This document shows positions 1 through 10,686 of a stretch of 64,000 nucleotides of DNA, piece after piece. The notes under the pieces were generated by a model that was given only the letters and a program-made list of their open reading frames with translations, did not search any database and was not told the origin of the DNA. A program made the translations under genes and the position numbers. This DNA is from Hsuehochloa calcarea (Eukaryota; Streptophyta; Magnoliopsida; Poales; Poaceae). Position 1 is the stretch's first letter; every line of letters starts with the position of its first letter. The stretch is from assembly GCA_036346395.1 (NCBI GenBank), contig JAYEVG010000033.1, positions 1-64,000 of the forward strand. The letters run 5' to 3'.

Positions 1-3000
1 ACCTGCTTCTGAAAGAGCTACGGTGTACCCCAGCACTATGCAGAGGATGCGCCTAGATACCATGGTGGCACGGGAACCTATTTGCCAAATCCTGTAAGAT
101 CCTAATAAATTGTTTCAATATCTTATCTTACCGCTTAGATAACATGTTTACTGTTGGTATTCTATTACGATTGTAATATGACATTAACCAAAAGTACCAG
201 CTTTACAAATATAGTTTTTATCAACATTAGCTTTCTAACTGTACCCCTGATTCCAGCTTGTGAAACAGCTGTTATAGGCTACAAGTTCTTAGCTAGAAAC
301 TTGCCATTGCTCTTTTGTTATCGACTGGAAAAAGCTATGTCGTCAAAAGAAAAAGTCTGTTCAGCTTCCTTTGGAAATTGTGGTAGGATCCAAATCTAAT
401 AGAAAACAAAGATTTGTGAGATTGGAAGATCCACATTGGCCAAGAGGCTGAGAAATACTTGTGACTTTGTGAGAGTCAGGGAAATGTAAACAGCCGATCG
501 TGATCCATCCATTTAGTGGATCTGATTGTGAAATTGTAACAGTTCAGATTTTTTTGTTGGATATATTTTGCTTCATACTACAGTTTTTAAAGGTAACTTT
601 CTAATAAGATAAACAAGTTTTCCTTCAGCTTGTCACGAACCTCCAAGAGATTGGGTTCCAGAAACAGGCAGTGAACTATCTTTTACCAGGTGGCTGGTTT
701 CTGTCTGCTTATTGTTAATTGGCGAAACTAGTAGTAATATTATTCTGAAGCCAGTTTTCAGTCAAAACTTGTCTCGAATCAGCTGTTTTCTCCTAAAACC
801 ATCAAAACTAATAGTTTTCCGTGTTTTCCGGTGCTACAATGGGGATGCACCCAGATAAACTTGGCTGGAACCAACTCCTTGAAAGATTTTCAAGAAATCC
901 AGCAAAAATAAATGTTAATCTGGTTCTGCTCTACCAAGCAATCTTTCTTTGTGCATCACATGGTTTTAGTCGCCTGAAACTGACATTACCTGCCGAGAAA
1001 ATGAGATAATAGTATATTAACTGAGCCAGAATGGATAATGGCAGCAGAAGGATGTATAATAGATTATTACGATATCAGGAAAATTTAGTCATCATTAATT
1101 GGAAGTATGAAACATTTCTATATGTCTGCATATAGTAAACTGGATGTGAATTTCATGGTTCACTCAAGCTATCTGGAGTATGACTAGTCATCAGACTAAT
1201 CAGTTGCTGCATGAAGAAAACTCACAAGTCAACATAATTTTGATGGAATTCGTGAGGTTTTTCTTTGTAGCTCTACCACTTGTGCCTCAAGTCAACATAA
1301 TTTTTTCCCTGTAAAATTTATTAGGCAACACTTTATGTACTTGTCTACTTGATAGTCTGAACTGGGGAATACTAAGATGTCAATTCTGTGCCTTGCATTC
1401 TCAGAAGGTTCCATTTAGGGGCCGACACTCAAGTTCAAGAAACTACAGAGGAAGTTATAATGGTGATAAGGGTGACCATAGTGATAAAGAAGGAAGTTGG
1501 ATAAACTCAAGACAACGAAATCCAGGCCGCAGCTATGGACGTAGCCAATCAGAAAGGTCTGATAGACAGACAGCAGATGAAAGTCAGTCTGATAGGCAGC
1601 GCGATCCTATAGAAATGACTCATACAAACATGAGGTTGGTGCTCAATATTTTGTACAGGGCCAATCTTTTGGATCCACAAACTCTATACGGAGACAAGGG
1701 AACATGATGCGTGGGGTTTATTCATCACCATCTACAGCTTCAAATGGTGTTGATGCTTTATCTGGTTCTTCAACACCACCATATTTCATGGTGCACTCAT
1801 ACGAACCAGGCACAAATCACGGTTCTTCCTCTAAGCCACTTGAATTTGGGTCACTTGGGCCAGTTCCCACAGCGGATGGTGGTGACATACCACGACCCAT
1901 TCGCCAAGTAATGGCTAACGGGCTTTATGGACAAAGAAATGCTGCATTTAGGGAGACTCCTCTCATTCGTCACCTGAACAACCGCCCTCACCTCAACCTC
2001 GCAGGTAATACTCCCTGCTGTCTCGTTTATTGTATCATTGTTTTGTTTTCACTGTTTTTAAGTATGAGCAGTTGGAACAAACCAAATCAGATTTAATGTA
2101 CAATGAAATTTAAAAACTTTGGTTATTCCTCATACATCATTAGAGTCAGGTGTTCAAAAACGTTTTTTTTTCTTTTCCAAAACCGTTTGACCTGTTGATA
2201 GTGCACAATCTTGCATGCATGCATGCATGCAGTAGCTGCTTTGGTGGGTGGTGCATTTGACCCATTAACCAGTTTTGGCAAAACCGTGAAACCTGGTTTG
2301 AACACCCTATTCGGGTAATGCATGGTAGCAATTGCTTTTGTCAAGCTAGCTAAAATTGACAAAAAGCGATGGACTGCTGAAATGATCGGTAAATCGGTTA
2401 CATTCTCATTGGTTCACATTGGCACATGAGCATACAGCGACACACAAAACAGATAGAGAAAGCAGGGATTGAAGGGATAGTCTGCTTCATATTAATCAAG
2501 ATACGATATTTTGGGGGGGAAATAGGCAAACCAGGAAAACAATTTAATCTTATTTAATTTTCATTCTTCAGTTGACCCGTATAGTTCATGCTTACACTTT
2601 GTCACACCGATTGTAGTAATGGTGATAATAAATACACCAAAAGCACTTCAATAGTATTGACATGTGTTTATTTACAGTACTACGATAGAAAGTGCTCATA
2701 TCCAGTTGTTCACATGTCCGGATCTACAGAGTGAAGTGTGAAGTGCCGTCAATTACAATTAGTAAATTGTTCCCCAATACTACACCCTGCATCCCTTTAA
2801 CCTATCTACTTGACATGTTTACTATGCCACCTTTGTTCTTCTGGATGTAATGTATCAATGGCCAATTTTATATTGACATATCAATAATATTAGTGAGTTG
2901 CCATCAAATCAAGGACTCAAAAATGAAGCGGGAATTTCTCCAAACAGGGGGGGGGGGGGAGTACCATCAATCAATATCTATTGATCACCCATTCAATTAT

Positions 3001-3253
3001 TGTTGACTCTTTGGAATAGCAAAATGAGAACATCAATTAATATAATTTGGTTGTATTTTGTAACTTTGTGTGCGTTAAAGGCATTTCATTATGGTTGCAT
3101 TATGTAAGTAAGTTATCAGTTAAGCAGTTTGCTTCTGTGGATTGCTTACTTGATTGTTACCTTTGTCAGTATTTCGTAGCATTTGTTGTCACCAAGATGA
3201 TGTTTATGTTTTCTTTCCCCTTTCAAGGTAGTTCAAGTCAACTCCTAATGTGA
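1..3253 (+). CDS. 3' end of a PAP/OAS1 nucleotidyltransferase-like gene, frameshifted
   Basis: Only the C-terminal tail lies in the window. Exons read from the sequence: up to 93 (codons for YAEDAPRYHGGTGTYLPNP, donor gtaaga at 94), 1405-2004 (acceptor tcag) and 3228-3253 (acceptor tttcaag), with stop TGA at 3251-3253. The first exon must begin after 12, where its frame has a stop. The tail is Arg/Ser/Gly-rich (FRGRHSSSRNYRGSY) and later has LEFGSLGPV, which I recognise from plant PAP/OAS1 substrate-binding-domain nucleotidyltransferases of the At3g61690/At3g51620 type; the catalytic domain would lie upstream. The frame that opens exon 2 runs to a stop at 1705-1707, but the conserved part (RSYRNDSYKHE to LEFGSLGPV) is one frame back, so one base seems lost near 1597-1604. 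The last splice agrees with the shifted frame (codon G split 2004/3228). It could be a pseudogene, an allele or an assembly error. Confidence 0.6.
94..1404 (+). other. Intron of the nucleotidyltransferase-like gene
   Basis: This 1311-bp stretch begins gtaaga and ends in a pyrimidine-rich tract plus tcag. It has no long open frame, and the short ORFs at 154-399 and 821-1009 show no coding motif I recognise. Confidence 0.55.
2212..2231. repeat. (GCAT)n self-complementary microsatellite
   Basis: About five GCAT units in a row inside the intron. Each unit is its own reverse complement, so the run can fold on itself. Confidence 0.9.
2947..2959. repeat. Poly-G run
   Basis: Thirteen consecutive G bases inside the intron; run length is a likely sequencing or assembly uncertainty. 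Confidence 0.9.
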
Positions 3254-4383
3254 TGGCTTGGTTCTGGCGTTGAACCCATCCACTATTCTTGAGCTAAATA
3301 TAGCTCCAGTGCCTGTGATTATGTCCTACACGAGTGATCGTTGGGCCATCAGCTACCGAGAAAGCACATGTGCCCTAGCCGGTAAGCAGCTGATATTTGA
3401 ATGCTTCGAGACGCCACACCAGCATTTGCTTCCATCCAAAGACACATCAGTCATGGGCAGGTTGTTTTACCGGCCACTATTTTATCATGGTGCTTCCTGA
3501 AACCAGCAGCACCAACCTTCCGAATATACCATGGAACCGGGAATCCCAGAACATCTTCATGAAGAATTAACCAAAAGGATATGGTCGGGGGTTAACTGAG
3601 AATGCCACCCTTCTCTTTGCATTAGCATCAAAGACGACGATATTAAGGCTATAGAAGGAGGTACCAGCTTTTCCACCTCGATATCAAATACAGGCCTGGA
3701 AAATTATTGGATTTAGATATTATTGCCTCGAGCTATGTAACGGAATGCTAATAATGAATTCTAGTCTATACGTAGAACCAAGGTCATGTAATCATTAGTT
3801 TACATACAACAAACTTTTCACATTAGATGTGTTAGGATTTAGGAGAAGCCTCGACGGCAAATTCTTGTGGTTCACTACTCAAGGAATACCACTATCCCGA
3901 CGTGATCTCGAACTAATGAGTAAAAATAAAAATAAAATTATACAGCAGTTTCAGATGTGCTTGCCCTTCTGTGATTGTTTCATTCCTGTCATCATGCGCC
4001 CATTCAAAATTCGGTATTGTGAGAATGTTTGCTTTCTGCTTATTTCTAGCCTTGGGCCATCTGATGGTACCAATTGCTGTCAAGATTGCTGGCATTCTTC
4101 TGGTTGGTATTGTCAGTCGGTGCAATCTTAAAAGGATATATTGATTCTAATTTGATAATCAACATGTTATGTTTCCGTGAGGAATCGAGCTACCGTTCTC
4201 AGAGTAGGCCAATCACAATAAGACTTATCTATAAATATAAGGAAATTTTAAGGAACAATGGAGTATCGATGATAGTTTGCTGCTATAAAGAAGCCACTTA
4301 TCTATAAATGTGGAATTGTCATGGTCGTGGGCTAATAAGCTTACCAACACTCACAAAGCAACAATAGCAATAATTAGTTTGAG
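3254..4383. other. 3' flank, no gene seen
   Basis: The first few hundred bases are probably the 3' UTR of the upstream gene. The open frames at 3258-3500 and 3829-4131 overlap each other and antisense frames and carry no domain I recognise. Confidence 0.4.
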
Positions 4384-4644
4384 TAAATTAAGATAGTTTG
4401 AATAGTAATTGTATCAAAGACTAATAGTAAATTAGGATAGTTTGAGTACTAATTGTTTCAAAGTCTTATAGTAAATTAAGATAGTTTGAGTACCAATTGT
4501 ACCAGAGTCTGTTAATAAATTAGGATAGATCAAATTGTAATTGTATCATAGTCTGGTAGTAAATTAGGATAGTTTTAGTAATTGTATTAGAGATTGGTAT
4601 TAAATTAGGATAATTTGAGTAGTAATTGTATCATCGTCTGGTAG
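4384..4644. repeat. 44-bp tandem repeat, six copies
   Basis: The word TAAATTA recurs at 4384, 4428, 4472, 4516, 4560 and 4601, and a decayed form at 4645. The spacing is 44, 44, 44, 44, 41 and 44. Each unit reads roughly TAAATTAGGATAGTTTGAGT, then TAATTGTATCA and GTCTGGTAG. Units differ by several substitutions and one 3-bp deletion. Confidence 0.92.
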
Positions 4645-4715
4645 TAATTTTTTTTACTAATAGTAAAGCATGACTTATGCACTAGATAGACAAAGTTGTT
4701 AAGAACTCTATTGCA

Positions 4716-5020
4716 GTGTGGGATTCTTTGGCCAACAAAGTTTTTTGTGAGATATTTGCTGTTGAGGTTAAGGCTAGAAATAGGCCAACTGAACATTTGA
4801 ATCCCAAGGGATATAAGATAGCTAAAAAATTCTTGCAAAGACCGGAAGACTTTACAACAAAAACAATTAAAAACTTATTAGGATGCTTTGAAGACTAAGT
4901 TCTTAATATAGAAAGAGTTGAAGTTTGCATCTATCGATCTTAGTAGATCTTGATTGGAATGTTGTGGAGAGAACAATTGAGGCCGATGATGGTTGGTAGG
5001 CCGACATGTCGGTGGATGAT
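4716..5020 (+). pseudogene. Decayed Myb/SANT-like domain fragment (transposon-derived type)
   Basis: The open frame 4716-4898 contains FCEIFAVEVKARNRPTEHLN followed by a Gly-Tyr and a Lys-rich helix. This matches the start of the Myb/SANT-like DNA-binding domain common in plant transposon-associated proteins, where the family usually has F-C-(D/E)-x-F-x(6)-G-N-R-P-x-x-H-L-N. After two further stops, 4950-5010 still encodes DWNVVERTIEADDGW, resembling the family's G-W-D...T-I-D-A-D-D-x-W-W segment. Stops and a missing flanking exon show it is not an intact gene. It could be a fragment of a Harbinger-type accessory protein or of a host gene of that family. Confidence 0.5.
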
Positions 5021-5695
5021 AGGGATACGGGTGTTTTTTGTGATTTCATTGCCAATTCTTCGATGACTAATAGAGGGTAGGAATGTGTTTTGCTATGCGA
5101 TCATTTGTTGGCAGTGTTCGACTTTTGGATATGATAGTGGATGTTGCATCTTTTGTTGCTAGCATTGCTTTGTATAAAGAAAATATGCATTTCACCTTCC
5201 AAATGTGATATTTTACATTGCAAATTGTTGCTCAATTTTTCATGACTTAATAAATATAAGTTGCTTAATTAATATTTCAGCAAAAAAAATATTTACGCTA
5301 AATTAGCATACAACCATGTCTTCAGAATACTCAAGAGTATCTCAAATATTTCATCGCTCATCCACAGCTGCTGCAGCAAAACAGCCCAACATGACATGCT
5401 ACCAAACGGTCTATCAGAAAAAAAAAAAAAACTATAGCCATCGGCTACAATTACTTTTCAGATCGGAAAGTCAAAAACAGTTTTTTTTAATAGCTACAAT
5501 CCCCAAAAAAAAATGGCCCAAAGTGTATGCATTTCTTCCTTTGTTCCTCCCTCAAATCCAATACTTGTGGCAACTACGCTACCAAACCATGAGTGAAATG
5601 CCGTCCTTGGAACGCTACAACATGGTGTGGAAAGCAGTGCAGTACCAAACAGCCTGCAGCACCATTCTCTAGTGAAAAAACACAAGATGTCATAT
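5021..5695. other. Spacer and probable 3' UTR of the PsaN-like gene
   Basis: AT-rich sequence with two A-runs (5420-5432 and 5504-5512). The region next to 5696 is the likely 3' UTR of the minus-strand gene. No independent gene is seen. Confidence 0.4.
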
Positions 5696-6595
5696 TCATT
5701 CTCCTCCAGTTCTCTTCCTCAGCTCCGAAATGAAATCTTCCCTCTCCTGGTCCGACATCCCCGCCGTCGAGCAGTCTCCGACGCCCCACTCGGCGCCCCG
5801 CAGGCAGTATTTGTCCTGAATCTGCCTCTCGTTCCTGAAAATTGTTCAGAGATTCATGGCAAGAACATGACCGCAAGATATCCCAAGAGCAGGAGAAAAC
5901 AAAAGCGAGCTTCAGGCCAGGGTAAGTGTGAGCAAAGGGACTATATATAGGAGTGTACTTTTCTTTGTTCTGCTTGGACTTCTCGAGCAGCTCCTGGAGC
6001 ACTTTGGAAGACTTGAACCTCGAATCAAATTCGGCGTACTTCTTCTGGTTTTCCGCTTGAGAGCGCAAAGGAAAAGGATTTGATCAGCGAATTGCAGCAT
6101 GACACCAGCAACAATGAGAAGACCATTTACATGAACTGACTACTGAGCAAGAGGATGGTATTGGAGAGTAACTAGTTAGTTGGCTAACCATTCCATTTGT
6201 CCAGGAACTCGAGTCGGGGCAATTTGGGGCCTGGAACCGATTCCAAGCCAGTGGAACCTGACAGAATGCCGGCATTCACTGCAGTTTGCAAACGAAATGG
6301 TTTTGTCATCATATCATATGTTCATCAGACGCAGAACGCAACAGATGAACAGAGTACCGTGCAGTGTGAAGTACTTTACTTCTGGTTCTAACTAGTACTA
6401 CTGGTTGGAGTACTAGGGCCTAGGGTAGAATTTGCGCTACGAGATACCTGGACTGGACCAGAGGACAAGTGAGAGCGAGACAGCCGCAGGGATGGCCAGG
6501 GACACCCGACCGGTCTTCACCGGCGCCGTGGCGGCACTGCACCGCCCCCTCGCCGGCGCAGCGGTGGCTGGTGGCGCGCAGCGGAGGCCAAGCAT
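5696..6595 (-). CDS. PsaN-like thylakoid-lumen protein (photosystem I subunit N family)
   Basis: Four minus-strand exons join in frame: 6448-6595, 6189-6257, 5959-6055 and 5696-5834 (148+69+97+139 = 453 bases, 150 residues plus stop). All introns have GT-AG ends. Residues 1-30 are rich in Ala, Arg and Ser, as in a plastid transit peptide. Residues 31-48 are hydrophobic (VSLAIPAAVSLSLVLW) and fit a thylakoid-transfer signal. The mature part is helical and charged (LQELLEKSKQNKEKNERQI) and ends with the Cys pair DKYCLRGAEWGVGDC and a short acidic tail. This resembles the PsaN-related Arabidopsis protein At1g49975, not classical PsaN itself, which has a different Cys region. The role in photosystem I is inferred from the family. 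The gene faces away from the NRP-like gene, with about 970 bases between the two starts. Confidence 0.78.
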
Positions 6596-7567
6596 GACTT
6601 CTTGCTGCCTTGGTACTTGGTGGCTACTTGTCGGTGCTCCGTGTCCTAGCGAAAGAGGAGGATGGATGGAGTGAGCTACGTGTGTTGGGTTGCAGGGAAG
6701 CCGGCGATGAAAGGATGGGTGCTAGCTCACTTGTTCTCTCGTGAGCCACTAACAATAAGATGAGCTGGGGGATTACTCTTGGGATTTTTTCGGGAAGGGA
6801 TTAGTCCTGGTCCAGTCTAAGACGATACTATGTGATTAGTATCTTAGTTACTACGTCCACCTATAACTGATATACACCCTCCAGTTAAAAGTAAGTGTCG
6901 TTTCAGAACGCTTGTAATTAATTTATTTTTACCTGATCAACAATGTTTTTATGAATATACATCGGCTGTAGGAAAATGCTATAAGTCATCGGAAGTTACT
7001 TTCATAAAAGTACAAATTTATTAGGTTTTATAAATACATTATAGTAGAAATTTATTAGGTTTTTTTTTTTATTGAGTATGGCAATGTCCAAAACACACTT
7101 ATTCGTGATTGGATGGAGGCCAGCAGTATCGTTTTGATTTGTGTATCCGTTCTCGTGATAGGCCATGCCGTCTGATTGTAAACGGACGATCCAGACGATT
7201 ACCCCACATCGCGTTCTAAATCATCAAAGCCGTCCGTTTCGTGATCGGACGTTTTAGACGGGCCTCCCACGCCTACAATGACCGGAGCTGGAAGCTTCGC
7301 ATCAAGTGGTGCCTCCCACGTTGTTTTTGACAGAATTAGCGAACCATGTGGCGGGAGGAGACATATCCAGGCGCCATATAAGCAGTGAAGTTGAATCTGA
7401 ACGCCAGGTACACAATTTTGAATACATATCAACCGTCAATACATTTGTGGTGTTATTCTGGGCAATTCGGGCCGAAAACTCCCCACCGTCCCACGACCAC
7501 GAATACCCCGTGTCGTGTAGACTGTACACACAGCATAGCAAAATCTCTCCTCTAGATCCCGACCAAA
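6596..7567. promoter_or_regulatory. Shared divergent promoter region
   Basis: The 972 bases lie between the start codons of the minus-strand PsaN-like gene and the plus-strand NRP-like gene. A TATA-like catataagc is at 7375-7383, about 190 bases before the plus-strand ATG. Bases 6880-7065 are AT-rich with wording like grass Stowaway/Tourist MITEs (CTCCAGTTAAAAGTAAGTG), but I could not find both ends. There is a long T-run near 7061-7070. Confidence 0.45.
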
Positions 7568-8883
7568 ATGGCCTCCTACGGCGACGGCGACGACTCCGGA
7601 CGCCGCCGCCCGCCGCAGCACCGTCCGTCCAGCGGCGGCAGCGGCGACCTGGCGTCGAGCGCCAAGCAGGTGGCGGAGGCGGCCAAGTCGGTCTTCCAGG
7701 ACCACAACCTGGAGAAGGTCGACAAGGGCCGCGTCGCCGGCGCCGCCGCCGACATCCTCCATGCCGCCTCCAAGTACGGGAAACTCGAGGGCAAGCCCAT
7801 GGGCAGCTACCTCGAGAAGGCCGAGGAGTACCTCCACCAGTACGGACGCAAGGAGGGGCCCGGCGGCGGCGGCGGCAAGCATCAGGAGGAGGAGGAGGAA
7901 GGCAACTACAAGAAGAAGCCCGGCGGTCATGGGGGTTCAGGTGGTAGCCATGGCGGGGGCAGGTACGAAGAGGAGGATGAGTACAAGAAGAATCCCAGTG
8001 GTGGTGGGAGGTATGAGGAGGAGTACAGGAAGAAGCCTAGTGGCGGCGGCGGCTATGGAGGTGGAAGGTATGAGGAAGAAGAGGATCACAGAAAGAAGCC
8101 TACTAGTGGTGGCTATGGAGGGGGAAGGTACGAGGATGAAGATGAGTACAGGAAGAAGCCTACTAGTGGTGGTGGCTATGGAGGAGGAAGGTATGAGGAA
8201 GAAGATGAGTACAAGAAGAAGCCTAGCGGTGGTGGCTATGGTGGGGGAGGGTATGAGCAGGAAGACGACTACAAGAGGCCTCCTAGTGGTGGTGGTGGCT
8301 ATGGTGGAGGAAGGTATGAAGATGAAGATGAGTATAGAAAGAAGCCTAGTGGGGTGGCCATGGCGGGGGAAGGTACGAGGAAGAAGATGAATATAGGAAG
8401 AAGCCTAGTACTGGTGGATATGGAGGTGGAGGAGGAAGATACGAGGATGACTACAAGAAGAAGCCGAGTGGTGGTCATGGTGGAGGGAGGTACGAAGAAG
8501 ATGATGAGTACAAGAAGCCTAGTAGTGGATATGGGTATGGCGCTTCTAGTGGTGGAAGCCATGGAGGAAGGTATGAAGAAGATGACTACAAGAAGAAGCA
8601 GCCTAGTGGGCACTCAGGGGGAAGGTATGAGGAAGAGGAGGGGTACAAGAAGACTAGTGGCCATGGGGGAGGGGGGTATGGTAAGGAGGAAGAGGAAGAC
8701 AACAATAGGAAGAAGCATGGCGGCCGCCATGAGAGCGGAAATGATGAGTCGGAGGGCGGTGGCATTGGAGACTACCTGAAACTTGCACAGGGTTTCATGA
8801 AGAAGCAGGGCGGGGAGGGGGAGAGTGGGGGTGGTATGGGGGACTACTTAAAGCTTGCAGAGGGGTTCTTGAAGAAGTGCTGA
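7568..8883 (+). pseudogene. Nodulin-related protein (NRP1-like) with long GYEK repeat, frameshifted
   Basis: Start ATG at 7568. Residues ~27-93 match the plant nodulin-related protein domain (AKQVAEAAKSVF, KVDKGRVAGAAADILHAA, MGSYLEKAEEYLHQY). After that come about 12-13 units of 18-21 residues of the type GGRYEEEDEYKKKPSGGGYG. The open frame changes character at 8348-8356 (agtggggtggcc) and continues as a basic non-family tail to 8779. The repeat and the conserved C-terminal motifs GDYLKLAQGFMKKQ and GDYLKLAEGFLKK continue one frame back, to TGA 8881-8883. That is what loss of one G from a G-run would do. Without the lesion the product would be about 438 residues. In Arabidopsis NRP1 interacts with RGLG E3 ligases in stress signalling; that role is not visible here. 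Confidence 0.75.
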
Positions 8884-10071
8884 TTTGTAATTTAATCTTT
8901 GCTATGTCATGATTCGTGAAGGACTTTGTGTTTGGTTTGTCCCTCATCTTGTTTAATGTCTTTATGTTGTGGAATTTCCTACGATTTCCATCCTAGAATG
9001 CAATAAAACTGTATTGCTTGTGTTGTCTGTGCAATGTAACATGAATGCTGAAGGCGCTACTTATGATTCCTGGAGAATAAAAGATTGGATGGATAAACTT
9101 GTGTTTTCCATTCTGTGTACTAGTTATGACTTGACATAAGTATTATAGTGTTATAGTAAATGAAGTGTTGACTACATCTTGATGTTCTTAGCTGCTGTTA
9201 AAGAGTTTTGTTTTGATTGGTGGCTATTATCTGAATGTAGCTATGCTGGTGATCTATCTTATCATACTGAACACAAATGCTGTGCTGTACATATGTTACT
9301 GAACTGGACTGTTACTTGAGCTAAATCTAAAACAAAGAATCCATATATGATCATAAATAATAAGGGTTTGTTTTACGGTTTATTGTGTTCAATTAAAGAG
9401 ATGCTCTTTGTTTCTTTAAGCAAGTGTTTTCACTTGATTGGTGGTGGTTCCAGCCTTACAAAATTGCCTCTGTAATGGATAGGTTGAATGAACTATTGTT
9501 GTTATGTGCATTTAACTGTACCTGTGCGGCCTGTTGGCTATTATCTTCCAGAGGTACTCATTGACTCTTTTCGTCACTTGGGCACTTGGTTATTGCTGTT
9601 TAATGCTCGCTGATTCAGCGTCACAAGATGGTAGTTCTGCGCATGTGTATTGTTCAATGGCCAAGCAATTGATATTTGTGTCTGACTTGAAGAAATGTTT
9701 TAAAGTAAACAACAGGTTATTTAGCCAAAAGAGAGAAAACTGCTGAAGCACACCTCAGCTGGTGTCATGTCATCAGCTTCAACTAGCTTGCAACTATAGA
9801 TGGTATTATGCCTTCACCAATACCATGGCAAGCAGAAAAGCACCGCACAAACAGAATAACCTTTACAAGAACAAACGGCATCTTGCTTCTTCCACTATGT
9901 TGGAATATTTCTGCAATGTTCATCTCATGCTTTTCCGCAGCCCGTTCTCATATGATCCAGCGGGTATATCTGTGTCTCAACACACAGACTTCAAGGTCTT
10001 CAGACCTATTCAACAATCCCACTAAAACTCTAACTGAACAACTCTGAGCCTTTCTTCAACGGTTCAACACA
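8884..10071. other. Spacer between the two NRP-like genes
   Basis: Contains the probable 3' UTR of the first gene (AATAAA-like words at 9002-9007 and 9076-9081) and the promoter of the second. No other gene is seen; the short frames at 9534-10047 have no recognisable motif. Confidence 0.4.
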
Positions 10072-10686
10072 ATGGATTCCAACAACAGAGGCAACAAGAG
10101 CAGCTATAGCTATCACCCTTCTGCTGTCTCCCATGGAGACTTGCTGTCCACCGCTGAGGTGGTGGCAGAAGCTGCTATGTTGGCATACCACCATGACATC
10201 AACAAGGTTGACAAGGGTCGTGCTGCTGGTGCAACAGCTGAGCTCCTCCATGGTGCTTCCCATTATGGCCATATCAAGGACAAACCCTTTGGTCAGTACA
10301 TCGAGAATGCTGAGGGCTACCTGTACCAGTTTCAATCTTCATCAAAGGCTTCTGTCACTTACTCTGATGATGAGGGTGGCGGAGACTGCCTAACTGAAAC
10401 AGCCAAACAACCAAAAAATCCCTCTAGCATGTACCAGTCTGCACCAGCAAAACATGTTTCTAAGAAAGATGATTGGTACAAGCAGCCTGGTGGGCATGGT
10501 TATGTGGCTTCTGGTAATCGCTTTGGTGATGTTGACGATGAATCTAAGGGGGGTGATTCAGGGGGCTACATGAAGTTGGCACAGACGTTCTTGAAGAAGC
10601 AAGGTCAACATGCTGGCATGGAGTCAGAGGAAGGTGGCTTTGGGAACTACATGAACCTAGCCCAAGGGCTTATGAAGAAATACTGA
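10072..10686 (+). CDS. Nodulin-related protein (NRP1-like), intact paralogue
   Basis: Single exon, 204 residues, ATG at 10072 and TGA at 10684-10686. Residues ~22-85 carry the same domain as the gene at 7568: VVAEAAMLAYHH, KVDKGRAAGATAELLHGAS, FGQYIENAEGYLYQF. The centre is short and Ser/Lys-rich and keeps only one trace of the repeat (DDWYKQPGGHGY). The C-terminus has two copies of the family tail motif, GGYMKLAQTFLKKQ and GNYMNLAQGLMKKY. Domain order and the doubled tail show it arose with its neighbour by tandem duplication; the long GYEK array was gained by one copy or lost by the other. The frame is intact, unlike the neighbour's. The biochemical function is not known from sequence. Confidence 0.8.
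   Translation: MDSNNRGNKSSYSYHPSAVSHGDLLSTAEVVAEAAMLAYHHDINKVDKGRAAGATAELLHGASHYGHIKDKPFGQYIENAEGYLYQFQSSSKASVTYSDDEGGGDCLTETAKQPKNPSSMYQSAPAKHVSKKDDWYKQPGGHGYVASGNRFGDVDDESKGGDSGGYMKLAQTFLKKQGQHAGMESEEGGFGNYMNLAQGLMKKY

Larger units (their letters stand above)
2005..3227 (+). other. Last intron of the nucleotidyltransferase-like gene
   Basis: Donor gtaata at 2005 and acceptor tttcaag ending at 3227 bound a 1223-bp intron. It contains a GCAT tetranucleotide run (2212-2231) and a 13-G run (2947-2959). No coding signal is seen in it. Confidence 0.55.

Noticed and set aside
4384..4644. CRISPR-like array
   Set aside because: Units are contiguous 44-bp tandem copies without unique spacers, in a plant genome.
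7436..7930. 164-codon minus-strand ORF over the NRP-like gene
   Set aside because: It is the antisense of a GC-rich coding exon, made of Leu/Ala/Val/Gly low-complexity text.
7761..8390. 209-codon plus-strand ORF overlapping the NRP-like gene
   Set aside because: Out-of-frame read of the same G-rich repeat; it lacks the family domain.
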